A stretch of 64,000 nucleotides of DNA from Haloferax mucosum ATCC BAA-1512 (GCF_000337815.1 NZ_AOLN01000001.1:186001-250000), one strand, 5' to 3'. Counted from the stretch's first letter, positions 7,039-15,896 are shown. Made by a program: numbers and translations. The notes: generated from the letters alone by a model not told the origin.

Positions 7039-10000
7039 ATGGAAGACATCGCAGACCAGTACACGCCGGCGGATGTCGAGTCCGTAGTCGGCGAGTACTG
7101 GGACGAGAACGACGCGTACGAGGCGACGAAGGAGGCACACGCCGACGACCCGTCGTTCTTCTTCGTTGACGGTCCACCGTACACGTCCGGCCAGATGCAC
7201 CTCGGCACGGCCTGGAACAAGACGCTGAAGGACGCCGCCATCCGCTTCAAGCGCATGACGGGGCACCACGTCACCGACCGCCCCGGCTACGACATGCACG
7301 GGCTTCCCATCGAGGTGAAAGTCGAAGAGGAACTCGGCTTTACCTCGAAGCGCGATATCGAGGAGTTCGGTATGGAGGCGTTCATCGACAAGTGCAAGGA
7401 GTTCGCCGTCCGCAACCGCGAGGCGATGGACGAGGACTTCAAGTCCATCGGCACGTGGATGGACTGGGACAACCCCTACGAGACGCTATCGCCGGAGTAC
7501 ATGGAGGCCGCGTGGTGGGCGTTCTCCAACGTTGCCGACAACGGACTCGTCGAGCAGGGCAAACGCTCTGTCAATTACTGCCCGCGCTGTCAGACCGCCA
7601 TCGCCGCCAACGAGGTCGAATACGACGAAATCACCTCGCCGTCTATCTACGTCAAGTTCCCGTTGCAGGGCCGCGAGGGTAACCTCGTCATCTGGACGAC
7701 GACCCCGTGGACCATCCCGGCGAACACCTTCGTCGCCGTCTCCGAGGAGATGACCTACCAGGCGGTCCGCGCCGAGAAAGACGGCGAGAGCGAAGTGCTC
7801 TACGTCGCCGAACCCTGCGTCGAGGACGTGCTCAAGAAGGGTCGTTACGAGGACTTCGAGGTTCTCGATGAGGTTACCGGCGAAGAGATGGTCGGCTGGG
7901 AGTACGACCACCCGCTGGCACCCGTGCTCACCGAGTTCGCCGACTTCGAGGGTGCCGGACAGGTCTACACCGCCGACTACGTCGAAGCCGACCGAACCGG
8001 TCTCGTCCACTCCGCGCCCGGCCACGGTCAAGAGGACTTCGCCCGCGGGCAGGAACTCGGTCTCGACGTGTTCGTCCCCGTTGACGACAAAGGCGAGTTC
8101 ACGGAACAGGCCGGCGACTACGCCGGCACGTTCGTCCGCGACGCCAACCCGGCGGTCATGGACGACCTCGAAGCGAACGGCCACCTACTCCACGCAGGCG
8201 AGCACGACCACCGCTACGGTCACTGTTGGCGCTGTGACACGGACATCATCTTCCTCGCCACGGACCAGTGGTTCATCACGGTCACAGACATCAAAGACCA
8301 ACTCTTGGACAACATCGAGGAGTCCGAGTGGCACCCGCAATGGGCGCGCGACAACCGCTTCCGTGACTTCGTGAGCGACGCCCCCGACTGGAACATCTCC
8401 CGCCAGCGCTACTGGGGCATCCCGCTTCCCATCTGGGTTCCGGAAGACCCCGACGCCGAGGGCGCAAAAGAGATGCTTGTCGTCGGCACCCGCGAAGAAC
8501 TCGCCGAGCGCGCCGACCAAGATATCGACCCCGACGAAATCGACCTTCACCGACCGTCGGTTGACCCCCTCACCATCACCGAAGACGGCGTGACCTACGA
8601 GCGCGTCCCCGACGTGTTCGACGTGTGGATCGACTCCTCTGTCGCCACGTGGGGCACCCTCGATTACCCCGGCGAAACCGATAACTTCGAGGAGCTGTGG
8701 CCCGCCGACCTCATCATCGAGGCCCACGACCAGACCCGCGGGTGGTTCTGGTCGCAACTCGGCATGGGAACCGCCGCGACGGGCGAGTCGCCGTACAAGG
8801 AGGTTCTCATGCACGGGTTCGCAAACGACAAGGACGGCCGCAAGATGTCGAAGTCCGTCGGCAACATCGTCACGCCCGAGGAGGCTATCGACCGCGCCGG
8901 CCGCGACCCGCTTCGCGCGTACCTCCTGAGCCACGACCAGCAGGGCGTTGACCTCTCGTTCGACTGGGACGGTCTCGCGGACATGCAGTCCACGCTCAAC
9001 ATCTTCTGGAACGTCTTCCGCTTCCCGCTTCCGTACATGGACCTCGACGGCTACGACCCCGCCGAGACCGACCTCTCGGAGGGCGAACTCACCATCGTTG
9101 ACGAGTGGGTGCTCTCGCGGCTTCAGACCGTGAAAGCCGAGATGCACGACGCGTGGGACGACTACGAGGTCTCCACCGCGCTGAACACGCTTCTCGACTT
9201 CATCACCGAAGACGTGTCTCGGTTCTACGTGAAAGCCATCCGCGAGCGTATGTGGGACGAAGAGGATTCGGACTCCAAACTCGGCGCGTACGCGACGCTT
9301 TCGACCGTCCTCACCGAGTCCATCCAACTCATCGCGCCCTACACGCCCTACATGGCCGAGCGCATGTACCAGCGACTCGACGGCTCCGAGACGACCGTCC
9401 ACATGCTCTCGTACCCCGAATCCGACGACGACCTCCGAAACGAGGAACTGGAGACCAACATGGCGGTTCTCCGTGATGTCGAGGAGGCCGCGGCCCACGC
9501 TCGCCAACTCGGCGGCCGCAAACTCCGCTGGCCCGTCTCGCGTATCGTCGTCGAGTCCGACGACGACGAGGTTACCGAGGCGGTCGAAGCCCTCTCGGAC
9601 CTCCTCTCTGAGCGCGTGAACACGCGGGCCGTCGAAGTCGTCGAAGTGTTCGACGAACTCGTCGAGACGGCTGAACCGCAGATGAGCGTCATCGGGCCGG
9701 AGTTCGGCGCTGACGCCCAGAAAATCATGGGTGCCGTCGAAGGTCGTTCCCGCGCCGACGTCGAATCCGGCGTCGAAGTCGATGGCGAGACCTACGAACT
9801 CACCGACGAGATGGTCAGCTATCGCGCCGAACCGCCGGAACACGTCTCCGGTGCTGACTTCGAGGGCGGCACCGTCTACGTTGATACCGAACTCTCAGAC
9901 GACATCGAGTCCGAGGGCTACGCCCGCGACGTTATCCGCCGAATCCAGGAGATGCGCAAGCAACTCGACCTCGACGTCGAAGCCGAAATCGACGTGGAAA

Positions 10001-10170
10001 TCGACGTCGCGGACGACCGCGTAGCCGCCTTCGTCGAGGAGAACCACGACCTCATCGCCGAGGAAGTCCGCGCTCGCACGCTCGAACTCGGACGCGCAGA
10101 GGGCGAGACCGTCGAGACGTGGGACGTCGAAGACGTGTCCGTGACCATCGCGGTCACGCAACTCGACTGA
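7039..10170 (+). CDS. ileS: Isoleucyl-tRNA synthetase
   Basis: The 1043-residue class I synthetase charges tRNA-Ile. The ATP-binding HIGH-type motif is in VDGPPYTSGQMHLGTAWNK, with HLGT as is usual for this branch. The KMSKS loop is DGRKMSKSVGNIV. The large insertion between them (about residues 200-400) is the editing domain. An anticodon-binding region begins near EWVLSRLQTVKAEMHDAWDDY, and a zinc-ligand pair is seen in YCPRCQTA. The start at 7039 (MEDIADQYTPADVE) is chosen from the TATA position and because haloarchaeal IleRS proteins begin close to the DQY motif; ATG 6955 would add 28 residues. Upstream lie a putative isoleucine leader ORF and a second short ORF, and a hairpin with six T follows the gene. 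Confidence 0.97.
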   Translation: MEDIADQYTPADVESVVGEYWDENDAYEATKEAHADDPSFFFVDGPPYTSGQMHLGTAWNKTLKDAAIRFKRMTGHHVTDRPGYDMHGLPIEVKVEEELGFTSKRDIEEFGMEAFIDKCKEFAVRNREAMDEDFKSIGTWMDWDNPYETLSPEYMEAAWWAFSNVADNGLVEQGKRSVNYCPRCQTAIAANEVEYDEITSPSIYVKFPLQGREGNLVIWTTTPWTIPANTFVAVSEEMTYQAVRAEKDGESEVLYVAEPCVEDVLKKGRYEDFEVLDEVTGEEMVGWEYDHPLAPVLTEFADFEGAGQVYTADYVEADRTGLVHSAPGHGQEDFARGQELGLDVFVPVDDKGEFTEQAGDYAGTFVRDANPAVMDDLEANGHLLHAGEHDHRYGHCWRCDTDIIFLATDQWFITVTDIKDQLLDNIEESEWHPQWARDNRFRDFVSDAPDWNISRQRYWGIPLPIWVPEDPDAEGAKEMLVVGTREELAERADQDIDPDEIDLHRPSVDPLTITEDGVTYERVPDVFDVWIDSSVATWGTLDYPGETDNFEELWPADLIIEAHDQTRGWFWSQLGMGTAATGESPYKEVLMHGFANDKDGRKMSKSVGNIVTPEEAIDRAGRDPLRAYLLSHDQQGVDLSFDWDGLADMQSTLNIFWNVFRFPLPYMDLDGYDPAETDLSEGELTIVDEWVLSRLQTVKAEMHDAWDDYEVSTALNTLLDFITEDVSRFYVKAIRERMWDEEDSDSKLGAYATLSTVLTESIQLIAPYTPYMAERMYQRLDGSETTVHMLSYPESDDDLRNEELETNMAVLRDVEEAAAHARQLGGRKLRWPVSRIVVESDDDEVTEAVEALSDLLSERVNTRAVEVVEVFDELVETAEPQMSVIGPEFGADAQKIMGAVEGRSRADVESGVEVDGETYELTDEMVSYRAEPPEHVSGADFEGGTVYVDTELSDDIESEGYARDVIRRIQEMRKQLDLDVEAEIDVEIDVADDRVAAFVEENHDLIAEEVRARTLELGRAEGETVETWDVEDVSVTIAVTQLD

Positions 10171-10181
10171 GACACCGTCGG

Positions 10182-10201
10182 CGACGACGGCGTCGTTTTT
10201 T
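10182..10201 (+). terminator. Hairpin plus T6 after ileS
   Basis: CGACG-ACGG-CGTCG (10182-10195), followed by six T (10196-10201), starts 12 bases after the ileS stop codon. The T-run is the usual archaeal termination signal. Confidence 0.6.
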
Positions 10202-10275
10202 GGCCCGTGACTGCCAGCCGAGTGCTCCGGCTGACCAACACTTTTGCCCTAATCGACCATTCTAGTACGTGAATC

Positions 10276-11274
10276 ATGAAGAAATTGATCAACGAACCGA
10301 GCGCGGTAGTTGACGAAATGCTCGACGGGATGGTGGCCGCACACCCCGAACTGCGCCGCCTCGACGGCACGTCGGTACTCGTTAGAGACGACGCGCCGGT
10401 CGATGGGAAGGTCGCGGTCGTCTCCGGTGGGGGGTCGGGCCACGAACCGACACACGCGGGCTATCTCGGCGAGGGCATGCTCGACGGCGCGGCGGCGGGC
10501 GAGGTGTTCACGTCGCCGACGGCGGACCAGATAGATGAGATGATTCAGGCGACCGACGCAGGCGAGGGCGTCCTCTGTGTCGTCAAGAACTACGAAGGCG
10601 ACGTGATGAACTTCGACACCGCCGCCGAGATGGCGTCGATGGAGGGCGTCGAAGTCGAGCAAGTCGTCGTCAACGACGACGTTTCGGTCGAAGACTCGCT
10701 ATACACCTCGGGCCGCCGCGGCGTCGCAGGAACCATCTTCGTCCACAAGTGCGCTGGCGCGAAGGCGGCCGCAGGCGGCGACCTCGGCGAGGTCACGGCG
10801 GTCGCAGAGAAGGTCATCGACAACGTCCGCACGATGGGGATGGCGCTCACCTCGTGTGTCACGCCCGACAAGGGAGAACCGACGTTCGACCTCGGCGAGG
10901 ACGAAATCGAACTCGGAATCGGCATCCACGGCGAACCCGGAACCGAGCGCGCGGACATCATGAGCGCCGACGAGATAACCGAACACCTGACCGAAAACGT
11001 CCTCTCGGACCTCGAACTCGACGAGGGCGAGGAGGTCGTGACAATGGTCAACGGTATGGGCGGCACGCCGCTTTCGGAACTCTACATCGTCAATCGAAAA
11101 CTCCAGTCCATCCTCGACGACCACGGCGTCGAGACGTGGGACGCGTGGGTCGGCGACTACATGACCTCGCTGGACATGATGGGCTGTTCGGTCTCGGTCC
11201 TCCGGGTTGACGACGAACTGAAAACACTGCTCGGCGCGCCCGCGGAAACGCCCGCGCTCACCGTCTCCGAGTAA
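10276..11274 (+). CDS. dhaK: Dihydroxyacetone kinase subunit DhaK
   Basis: DhaK binds dihydroxyacetone covalently and presents it for phosphorylation by DhaL. The 332-residue protein contains VVSGGGSGHEPTHAGYLGEG (residues 48-67) and CVVKNYEGDVMNFDTAAEMA. The catalytic histidine is in GIGIHGEPG, at residue 218, the position reported for the E. coli enzyme. Length is normal. It is the first gene of dhaK-dhaL-dhaM, all on the plus strand, with an 89-base gap before dhaL that may hold a second promoter. The partner DhaM shows that this is the PEP-dependent type, not the ATP-dependent single-chain kinase. Confidence 0.96.
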   Translation: MKKLINEPSAVVDEMLDGMVAAHPELRRLDGTSVLVRDDAPVDGKVAVVSGGGSGHEPTHAGYLGEGMLDGAAAGEVFTSPTADQIDEMIQATDAGEGVLCVVKNYEGDVMNFDTAAEMASMEGVEVEQVVVNDDVSVEDSLYTSGRRGVAGTIFVHKCAGAKAAAGGDLGEVTAVAEKVIDNVRTMGMALTSCVTPDKGEPTFDLGEDEIELGIGIHGEPGTERADIMSADEITEHLTENVLSDLELDEGEEVVTMVNGMGGTPLSELYIVNRKLQSILDDHGVETWDAWVGDYMTSLDMMGCSVSVLRVDDELKTLLGAPAETPALTVSE

Positions 11275-11363
11275 ATCGCCCGTCCGACAACCCGCAACCC
11301 AATTTTCAGGCGGAACACTCCACCGTGGCAAGGGCTTAACGACTCGGTTACGAAGGTGAACCT

Positions 11364-12062
11364 ATGGCCGATGCTGAGACGGAACGCGACGCGGTACTGG
11401 ACGCGCTCGATAACGTGGCGGCGCGACTCGCCGACGAGAAGTCGTATCTCACCGACCTCGACTCCGCAATCGGTGACGCGGACCACGGCGCGAACATGCA
11501 ACGCGGCTTCGGTAAGGCGGCCGAAAAACGCGACGAGTTCGAGGAGCTGGACCCGAACGAGGTCGTACAGAACGTCGGTAAGACGCTCATTTCGAACGTC
11601 GGCGGTGCCGCCGGACCGCTCTACGGCGGCTCTATCATGTTCGCCAGTCAAGAACTCGAAGACGGCATCACTGCGGACACGTCGGTCGCCTTCGCGGAGA
11701 CGTACCTCGACAAGGTCAAAGACCGCGGTGGGGCGGAAGTCGGGTCGAAGACGATGGTTGACGCGCTCGTCCCCGCGGTCCACACCTACAAGAAGTCCAT
11801 CGAACAGGACGACCTCCCGCCGCTTTCGGCCCTCGCCAAAGCGGTCGATGCGGCCGAACGCGGCGTCGCGTTCACCGTCCCGCTCAAGGCGTTGAAGGGC
11901 CGCGCATCGTTCCTCGATTGGCGCTCTGTCGGCCATCAGGACCCCGGCGCGACGAGTACACTGTTCATTCTCGAAGCACTGCTTGCGACCGCCGAAACGT
12001 ACCTCGACGGTGCTGTCGAGCGCGACGCACACGCCGCCGACGCCGCGCGGAGGGACGAATGA
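11364..12062 (+). CDS. dhaL: Dihydroxyacetone kinase subunit DhaL (ADP-binding)
   Basis: DhaL carries a tightly bound ADP that is rephosphorylated by DhaM and then passes phosphate to dihydroxyacetone on DhaK. The 232-residue protein has the Mg-binding aspartates in DLDSAIGDADHGANM (D33, D38 and D40) and the nucleotide-binding NVGGAAGPLYGGSIMF segment. GSKTMVDALVPA and WRSVGHQDPGATS are further conserved blocks. The stop codon overlaps the dhaM start (ATGA), indicating coupled translation. The C-terminus is slightly long (AVERDAHAADAARRDE). Nothing unusual is seen in the catalytic residues. Confidence 0.95.
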   Translation: MADAETERDAVLDALDNVAARLADEKSYLTDLDSAIGDADHGANMQRGFGKAAEKRDEFEELDPNEVVQNVGKTLISNVGGAAGPLYGGSIMFASQELEDGITADTSVAFAETYLDKVKDRGGAEVGSKTMVDALVPAVHTYKKSIEQDDLPPLSALAKAVDAAERGVAFTVPLKALKGRASFLDWRSVGHQDPGATSTLFILEALLATAETYLDGAVERDAHAADAARRDE

Positions 12063-12445
12063 TCGGTCTCGTCGTCGTCTCGCACAGCGCGAAGGCCGCC
12101 GAAGGTATCGCAGACGTGGCCGCACAGATGGGCGGCGGAAACGCCAGAATCGTCCCTGCCGGCGGCGACGAAGCCGGTATCGGCACGTCTCCGGACCGAA
12201 TCCGCGAGGGTATCGAGTCGGCCGACGACGGTGACGGCGTCGTCGTCCTCGTTGACCTCGGAAGCGCCGTGATGAACGCCGAACTCGCCATCGAGATGGC
12301 CGCGGACGTTCCGGCCGTCATCGCCGACGCGCCGATTTTAGAGGGAACGCTCAACGCGGCGGTCGAGACGACGAGTTCGAAGGCGACGCTCGATTCGGTC
12401 GTCGAGCGGGCCGAAGACGCCCGCGACTATCGGAAACTGAATTGA
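12059..12445 (+). CDS. dhaM: PTS-dependent DHA kinase phosphotransferase DhaM
   Basis: The 128-residue protein is a single EIIA-Man-type domain with the phosphorylatable histidine in VVVSHSAKAAEG (H9), and LVDLGSAVMNAELA further on. It receives phosphate from HPr and passes it to the ADP bound to DhaL. E. coli DhaM also carries HPr-like and EI-like domains; these are absent here, so the protein must depend on separate HPr (ptsH2 next door, or ptsH1) and on EI (ptsI at 60.5 kb). The start overlaps dhaL by four bases. It converges with ptsH2, with a short inverted repeat between them. Confidence 0.93.
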   Translation: MIGLVVVSHSAKAAEGIADVAAQMGGGNARIVPAGGDEAGIGTSPDRIREGIESADDGDGVVVLVDLGSAVMNAELAIEMAADVPAVIADAPILEGTLNAAVETTSSKATLDSVVERAEDARDYRKLN

Positions 12446-12456
12446 ACCGGTCGCAC

Positions 12457-12475
12457 AGTCCGACCCAGTCGGGCT
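12457..12475. terminator. Inverted repeat between convergent dhaM and ptsH2
   Basis: AGTCCGAC and GTCGGGCT pair (one G-U) around a CCA loop, 11 bases after the dhaM stop. The plus strand is followed by AAAA, so on the minus strand the T4 comes before the hairpin. It could act as a two-way end for both converging transcripts, but no clear T-tract follows on the plus strand. Confidence 0.35.
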
Positions 12476-12492
12476 GAAAAGCGAGTCTCGCG

Positions 12493-12765
12493 TCACTCGT
12501 CGCCGCGTTCCGGCGTCGAGAGTACGTCTTCGAGCGCGTCCAAAGCGGCCGCCGCGTCGTCACCCTCGGCGACTAGCTTGACGAGTTCGTCGTGGCGGAC
12601 GCCGAGACCGGTGACGGCGAGCATGCTCGCCGCGGGAACGAGTTCGCCGTCGTCCGCGCGGCCGATTCGAATCTCCGCGTCGAACGAGTTTGCAGTCTCA
12701 ACGAACATGGATGCCGGGCGAGCGTGAAGCCCGTCTTCCGGAACGACGGTGACGATGCGCTCCAT
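12493..12765 (-). CDS. ptsH2: Phosphocarrier protein HPr, second copy
   Basis: The 90-residue HPr has the active-site histidine at residue 14 in GLHARPAS and a conserved AASMLAVTGLG helix region around residue 47. HPr takes phosphate from EI (PtsI) and hands it to EIIA domains. This copy ends the glpK-side cluster, is convergent with dhaM, and is clearly related to ptsH1 at 60193 (same VTVVPEDGLHARPAS start). From its position it may serve DhaM, whereas ptsH1 serves the fructose EIIA; specificity is inferred. It lies 146 bases downstream of the membrane-protein gene at 12912 on the same strand and may share its transcript. Confidence 0.94.
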   Translation of the reverse strand: MERIVTVVPEDGLHARPASMFVETANSFDAEIRIGRADDGELVPAASMLAVTGLGVRHDELVKLVAEGDDAAAALDALEDVLSTPERGDE

Positions 12766-12911
12766 ACACAGCCTCTCGGCCGTGCTGAGTTAGCACTGAC
12801 GGTCGTGGGGGGGTTGCGACCCGAAAAAATCACGTCGGCCGCCGTCGGCGACCGACTCGTGAGCCGCGAGCGGTGCGACGGTACGTCCGAAGCGGGTACT
12901 GCTTGGGTGCG

Positions 12912-13970
12912 TCAGAGGTACGCCGCGTTGGGAATCACGTTCAGCAGGTGTAGCACGCCGATGGCGAGCGAGTAAATCGTAATCGACATCGCGGGGGGGT
13001 CCACGTGGGTCCCCGAATGCGAGTATGCGACGCGCTGTGTCACCTCGCCGAGAAGCGCGCCGACGAGACCGCCGACGGCTCCGGCGACGATAATCAGCGG
13101 TTCGCTTCCGCCGACAATCGGGGCGGCGACGGCCGCGAACGCCGAGCCACCGAGCGTGATGTGGTGGGTGACGGGGAAGTTCTCGACGCCGAGGTTCAAG
13201 AACAACAGGCTCGCCGCTGAGATGCCGTAGCCGAGGAAGAAGCTCCCGGTGATGAGCCACGCCCAGCCACCGAGGATACCGGCACCGAGTCCGAGCACGG
13301 AGACGTTGAGCCACTTGTACTGTTGGGGAAGCCACGGTTCGACAGCCGGGCGGCCGCTTCCGTCGCGCCGCAGTTCGTCGCGTTCGAACGGCGTCATGTC
13401 GAGGAAGCCGTCGCCGGCGGGGCTTCCGAGAAGCGGGTAGCCGAACACCGGCCGCGCGATGAGCGCGGTCGTCATGACCGACAGAGCGATGCCGTCCAGC
13501 GGTAGTCCGAGGCCCGACGCGGTGCGGGCGATGAGCAGACCGAGGACGCCGAACAGGCCGCCGACGGCGAGAATGTCCGGCTTCGTGCCGAAGGCGTAGA
13601 GAATGTCTTTTCCGAAGTGGAAGTCCCAGCCGTCGGGTTCCATCTCGGGGTAGCGCTTGGCCGCGTACGCCGTCGCCGCGACACCGCCGGCGAAGGCGAT
13701 GTGGGGACCGACGAACGGGCCGAATCCGATACTACCGGTGATTCCGGTCCCGAGTTCGCCAGCGGTGAGTATCTCGGTGCCTTCTAACTGTCGGATGACG
13801 GTTCCGGCGGTCTCACCGAGGAGGACGACGAATCCAGTGAAGATAAACGAGGGGAGCGCGCCGATTGCCGCTCCGAACATCCCACCGGCGAACGCCGCGA
13901 GGAGGAGCGCGAGAAAGCGCTCGACTTCGAGACCGAGAACCGGAATCTGGAGCGGGAGCGTCTCGAACAT
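12912..13970 (-). CDS. Multi-helix membrane protein, candidate glycerol carrier
   Basis: The 352-residue protein is very hydrophobic with about eight to ten membrane helices. Examples are ALLLAAFAGGMFGAAIGALP, SFIFTGFVVLLGETAG and WLNVSVLGLGAGILGGWAWL. It has Gly-rich loops, including TGSIGFGPFVGPHIAFAGG and HHITLGGSAFAAVAAPIVGG. It lacks the two NPA boxes of aquaporin-type GlpF. The start ATG at 13970 follows the glpK stop after a single base, so the two genes are almost certainly co-transcribed and translationally linked. From its place between glpK and ptsH2, glycerol uptake is the obvious guess. I recall the H. volcanii counterpart being annotated only as a glpK-linked membrane protein. 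The function is inferred from context alone. Confidence 0.75.
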   Translation of the reverse strand: MFETLPLQIPVLGLEVERFLALLLAAFAGGMFGAAIGALPSFIFTGFVVLLGETAGTVIRQLEGTEILTAGELGTGITGSIGFGPFVGPHIAFAGGVAATAYAAKRYPEMEPDGWDFHFGKDILYAFGTKPDILAVGGLFGVLGLLIARTASGLGLPLDGIALSVMTTALIARPVFGYPLLGSPAGDGFLDMTPFERDELRRDGSGRPAVEPWLPQQYKWLNVSVLGLGAGILGGWAWLITGSFFLGYGISAASLLFLNLGVENFPVTHHITLGGSAFAAVAAPIVGGSEPLIIVAGAVGGLVGALLGEVTQRVAYSHSGTHVDPPAMSITIYSLAIGVLHLLNVIPNAAYL

Positions 13971-13971
13971 C

Positions 13972-15504
13972 TTAGCTCTCCCGTGCCCAATCGAGCGACC
14001 GCTCGACCGCTTCTTGCCAGCGGCCGTAGCGGTGCTCGACGTTCTGTGGGTCCTTCGGTTCGAACTCGCGGTCAACCTGCCAGTTCGCGCGGAGTTCGTC
14101 CATGGTCTCCCAGTAGCCGACGGCGAGACCGGCGGCGTAGGCCGCACCGAGCGCCGTGGTCTCGTCAACCTGCGGGCGGACGATTTCGGTGTCGAGGATG
14201 TTCGACTGGAGTTGACAGAGGAAGTTGTTCTTGACCGCGCCGCCGTCAACGCGGAGACTGGAGAGGTCGATGTCGCTGTCGGACTCCATCGCTTCGGCCA
14301 CGTCGCGGGTTTGGAACGCGATGGATTCGAGTGTGGCGCGAACGATGTGTTCGCGGCGGGTACCACGCGTCATGCCGACGATGGTGCCGCGGGCGCGCTG
14401 GTCCCAGTGCGGCGCGCCAAGCCCGGCGAACGCGGGCACGAAGTAGACGCCGTCGGTCGAATCGACAGAACGGGCGAGTTTTTCGGACTCGGTGGCGCTC
14501 TCGATGAGTGTCATATCTTCGAGCCACTCGATAGCCGCGCCGGTGATGAAGATCGAACCTTCGAGGGCGTACTGAACGGGTTCGCCGGTACGCTGGAAGC
14601 CGACGGTGGTAAGCAGGCCGTGTTCCGACATGACGGCCTCGTCACCGGTGTTCATGAGCATGAACGAACCGGTCCCGTAGGTGTTCTTCGCGTCACCGGC
14701 GTCGAAACATGTCTGACCGAACAGGGCGGCCTGCTGGTCGCCGAGCGCGCCCGTGACGGGGACTTCGGCACCGAGGAAGCCGTCGGCGTCGGTCTCGCCG
14801 TAGTGGTCGTCGTCGGACGACGGGCGAACTTCGGGGAGAACCTCGCGGGGGACGGTGAACTCGTCGAGGAGGTCGTCGTCCCACTCCATGTCGTGGATGT
14901 TGAACAACATGGTCCGCGACGCGTTGGTGACGTCCGTGATGTGGTTCCCCGTCAGTTTGTAGATGAGCCACGTGTCGATGGTCCCGAAGGCGAGTTCGCC
15001 GTCTCTCGCTCGGTCGCGGATGTCTTCGGGCCGCGAGCGCTGGAGTTTGATGGGGTCTGAGTTGTCGAGTAGCCACTCGGCTTTCGTCGCAGAGAAGTAC
15101 GCGTCTGGTTCGAGTCCCGTCTTGGCCCGCACGTCGTCCGTCTTGTCGTCCGCGTCGAGCGTCTCGATGCGGTCTGTCGTTCGGCGGTCCTGCCAGACGA
15201 TGGCGTTGTGAATCGGCTGTCCGGTCTCTCGGTCCCAGATAATGGTCGTCTCGCGTTGATTCGTGATACCGATCGCTTCGAGTTGTTCCGCGTCGAGAAG
15301 GGCGTCGTCGAGCGCCTCGTTGATGACGACCTTCGTATTCTCCCAAATCTCGTTCGGGTCGTGTTCGACCCAGCCGGGTTCGGGGTAGATTTGCTCGTGT
15401 TTCTCGTATGCGTTTGCGACCACCTTGCCGTCGTGGTCGAACACCATGAACCGTGTACCTGTGGTACCTTGGTCGATGGCGCCGACATATGTTTTTTCTG
15501 ACAT
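13972..15504 (-). CDS. glpK: Glycerol kinase
   Basis: The 510-residue FGGY-family kinase makes sn-glycerol 3-phosphate from glycerol and ATP. The N-terminal ATPase signature is GAIDQGTTGTRFMVFDHDG, followed by the substrate-contacting GWVEHDPNEIW. Later blocks are GALGDQQAALFGQTCF, NTYGTGSFMLMNTG and RVDGGAVKNNFLCQLQSNIL. The ATG at 15504 (MSEKTYVG) is used; the frame continues to a TTG three codons upstream. The stop is one base from the start of the following membrane protein gene. Upstream is a long AT-rich region with a leader of about 45 bases carrying an inverted repeat, unlike the leaderless neighbours. Haloferax uses glycerol as a preferred carbon source through this enzyme. Confidence 0.97.
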   Translation of the reverse strand: MSEKTYVGAIDQGTTGTRFMVFDHDGKVVANAYEKHEQIYPEPGWVEHDPNEIWENTKVVINEALDDALLDAEQLEAIGITNQRETTIIWDRETGQPIHNAIVWQDRRTTDRIETLDADDKTDDVRAKTGLEPDAYFSATKAEWLLDNSDPIKLQRSRPEDIRDRARDGELAFGTIDTWLIYKLTGNHITDVTNASRTMLFNIHDMEWDDDLLDEFTVPREVLPEVRPSSDDDHYGETDADGFLGAEVPVTGALGDQQAALFGQTCFDAGDAKNTYGTGSFMLMNTGDEAVMSEHGLLTTVGFQRTGEPVQYALEGSIFITGAAIEWLEDMTLIESATESEKLARSVDSTDGVYFVPAFAGLGAPHWDQRARGTIVGMTRGTRREHIVRATLESIAFQTRDVAEAMESDSDIDLSSLRVDGGAVKNNFLCQLQSNILDTEIVRPQVDETTALGAAYAAGLAVGYWETMDELRANWQVDREFEPKDPQNVEHRYGRWQEAVERSLDWARES

Positions 15505-15523
15505 TTTGACCAACCTCGATGCG

Positions 15524-15542
15524 AACTCTCAGCACGAGAGTT
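15524..15542 (-). promoter_or_regulatory. Inverted repeat in glpK 5' leader
   Basis: AACTCTC-AGCAC-GAGAGTT is a perfect 7+7 inverted repeat with a five-base spacer, 20-38 bases before the glpK ATG and inside the inferred 5' UTR. It could be a DNA operator or an RNA hairpin just upstream of the GAGG motif. Confidence 0.45.
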
Positions 15543-15877
15543 CTGCCACTACAAACGTGCACAAATTATATGATAAACCTTTCTTTACTGACGATTCGAA
15601 ATAAGGGGTGACTATATCGTTCTAAATCGCTTGTACGGCTCAATTTCGAGGGATTATTTTCTTACTACCACCCTGAAATCGTCGTTTTTCGAATGTGTTG
15701 CGCTGAGCGGCCGCGACGAGTTCGAGCGCCGCGCGGTGACGTAACTCCGAACTGGTGAATTCTGGCTCAAAAGCCCCTCAAACAGATGAATAGCAGTTTT
15801 TCACTCGACCGTGCGCGCTGGACGCCCGCGACCGACGAACGACGATTTCGGCAGTGATTATTGGTACCGCGGCGCGT

Positions 15878-15893
15878 GCGCGCTATCGCGCGC
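15878..15893 (-). terminator. GC hairpin immediately after glpC
   Basis: GCGCGC-TATC-GCGCGC starts within a few bases of the glpC stop on the minus strand. No T-run follows, so it may mark the 3' end or protect the glpABC mRNA rather than terminate it. Confidence 0.35.
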
Positions 15894-15896
15894 GCC

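Larger units (their letters stand above)
15505..15896. other. 392-base glpC-glpK intergenic region
   Basis: I see no gene here. On the minus strand a TATA-like run (TTATCATATAATTT, roughly 15566-15579) lies 60-75 bases before the glpK ATG, so glpK should have its own promoter and a 5' UTR of about 45 bases. GAGG, about ten bases before the ATG, could pair with 16S rRNA. The region also holds a hairpin directly after glpC and a second AT-rich patch at 15647-15665. Length and base composition suggest a regulated promoter. Confidence 0.5.

Noticed and set aside
8185-9843. A 552-codon minus-strand open frame inside ileS
   Set aside because: It lies wholly antisense to a clear isoleucyl-tRNA synthetase.
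12912-13970. Calling the glpK-linked membrane protein an aquaporin-type GlpF
   Set aside because: No NPA boxes and a different helix pattern; only the position suggests glycerol.
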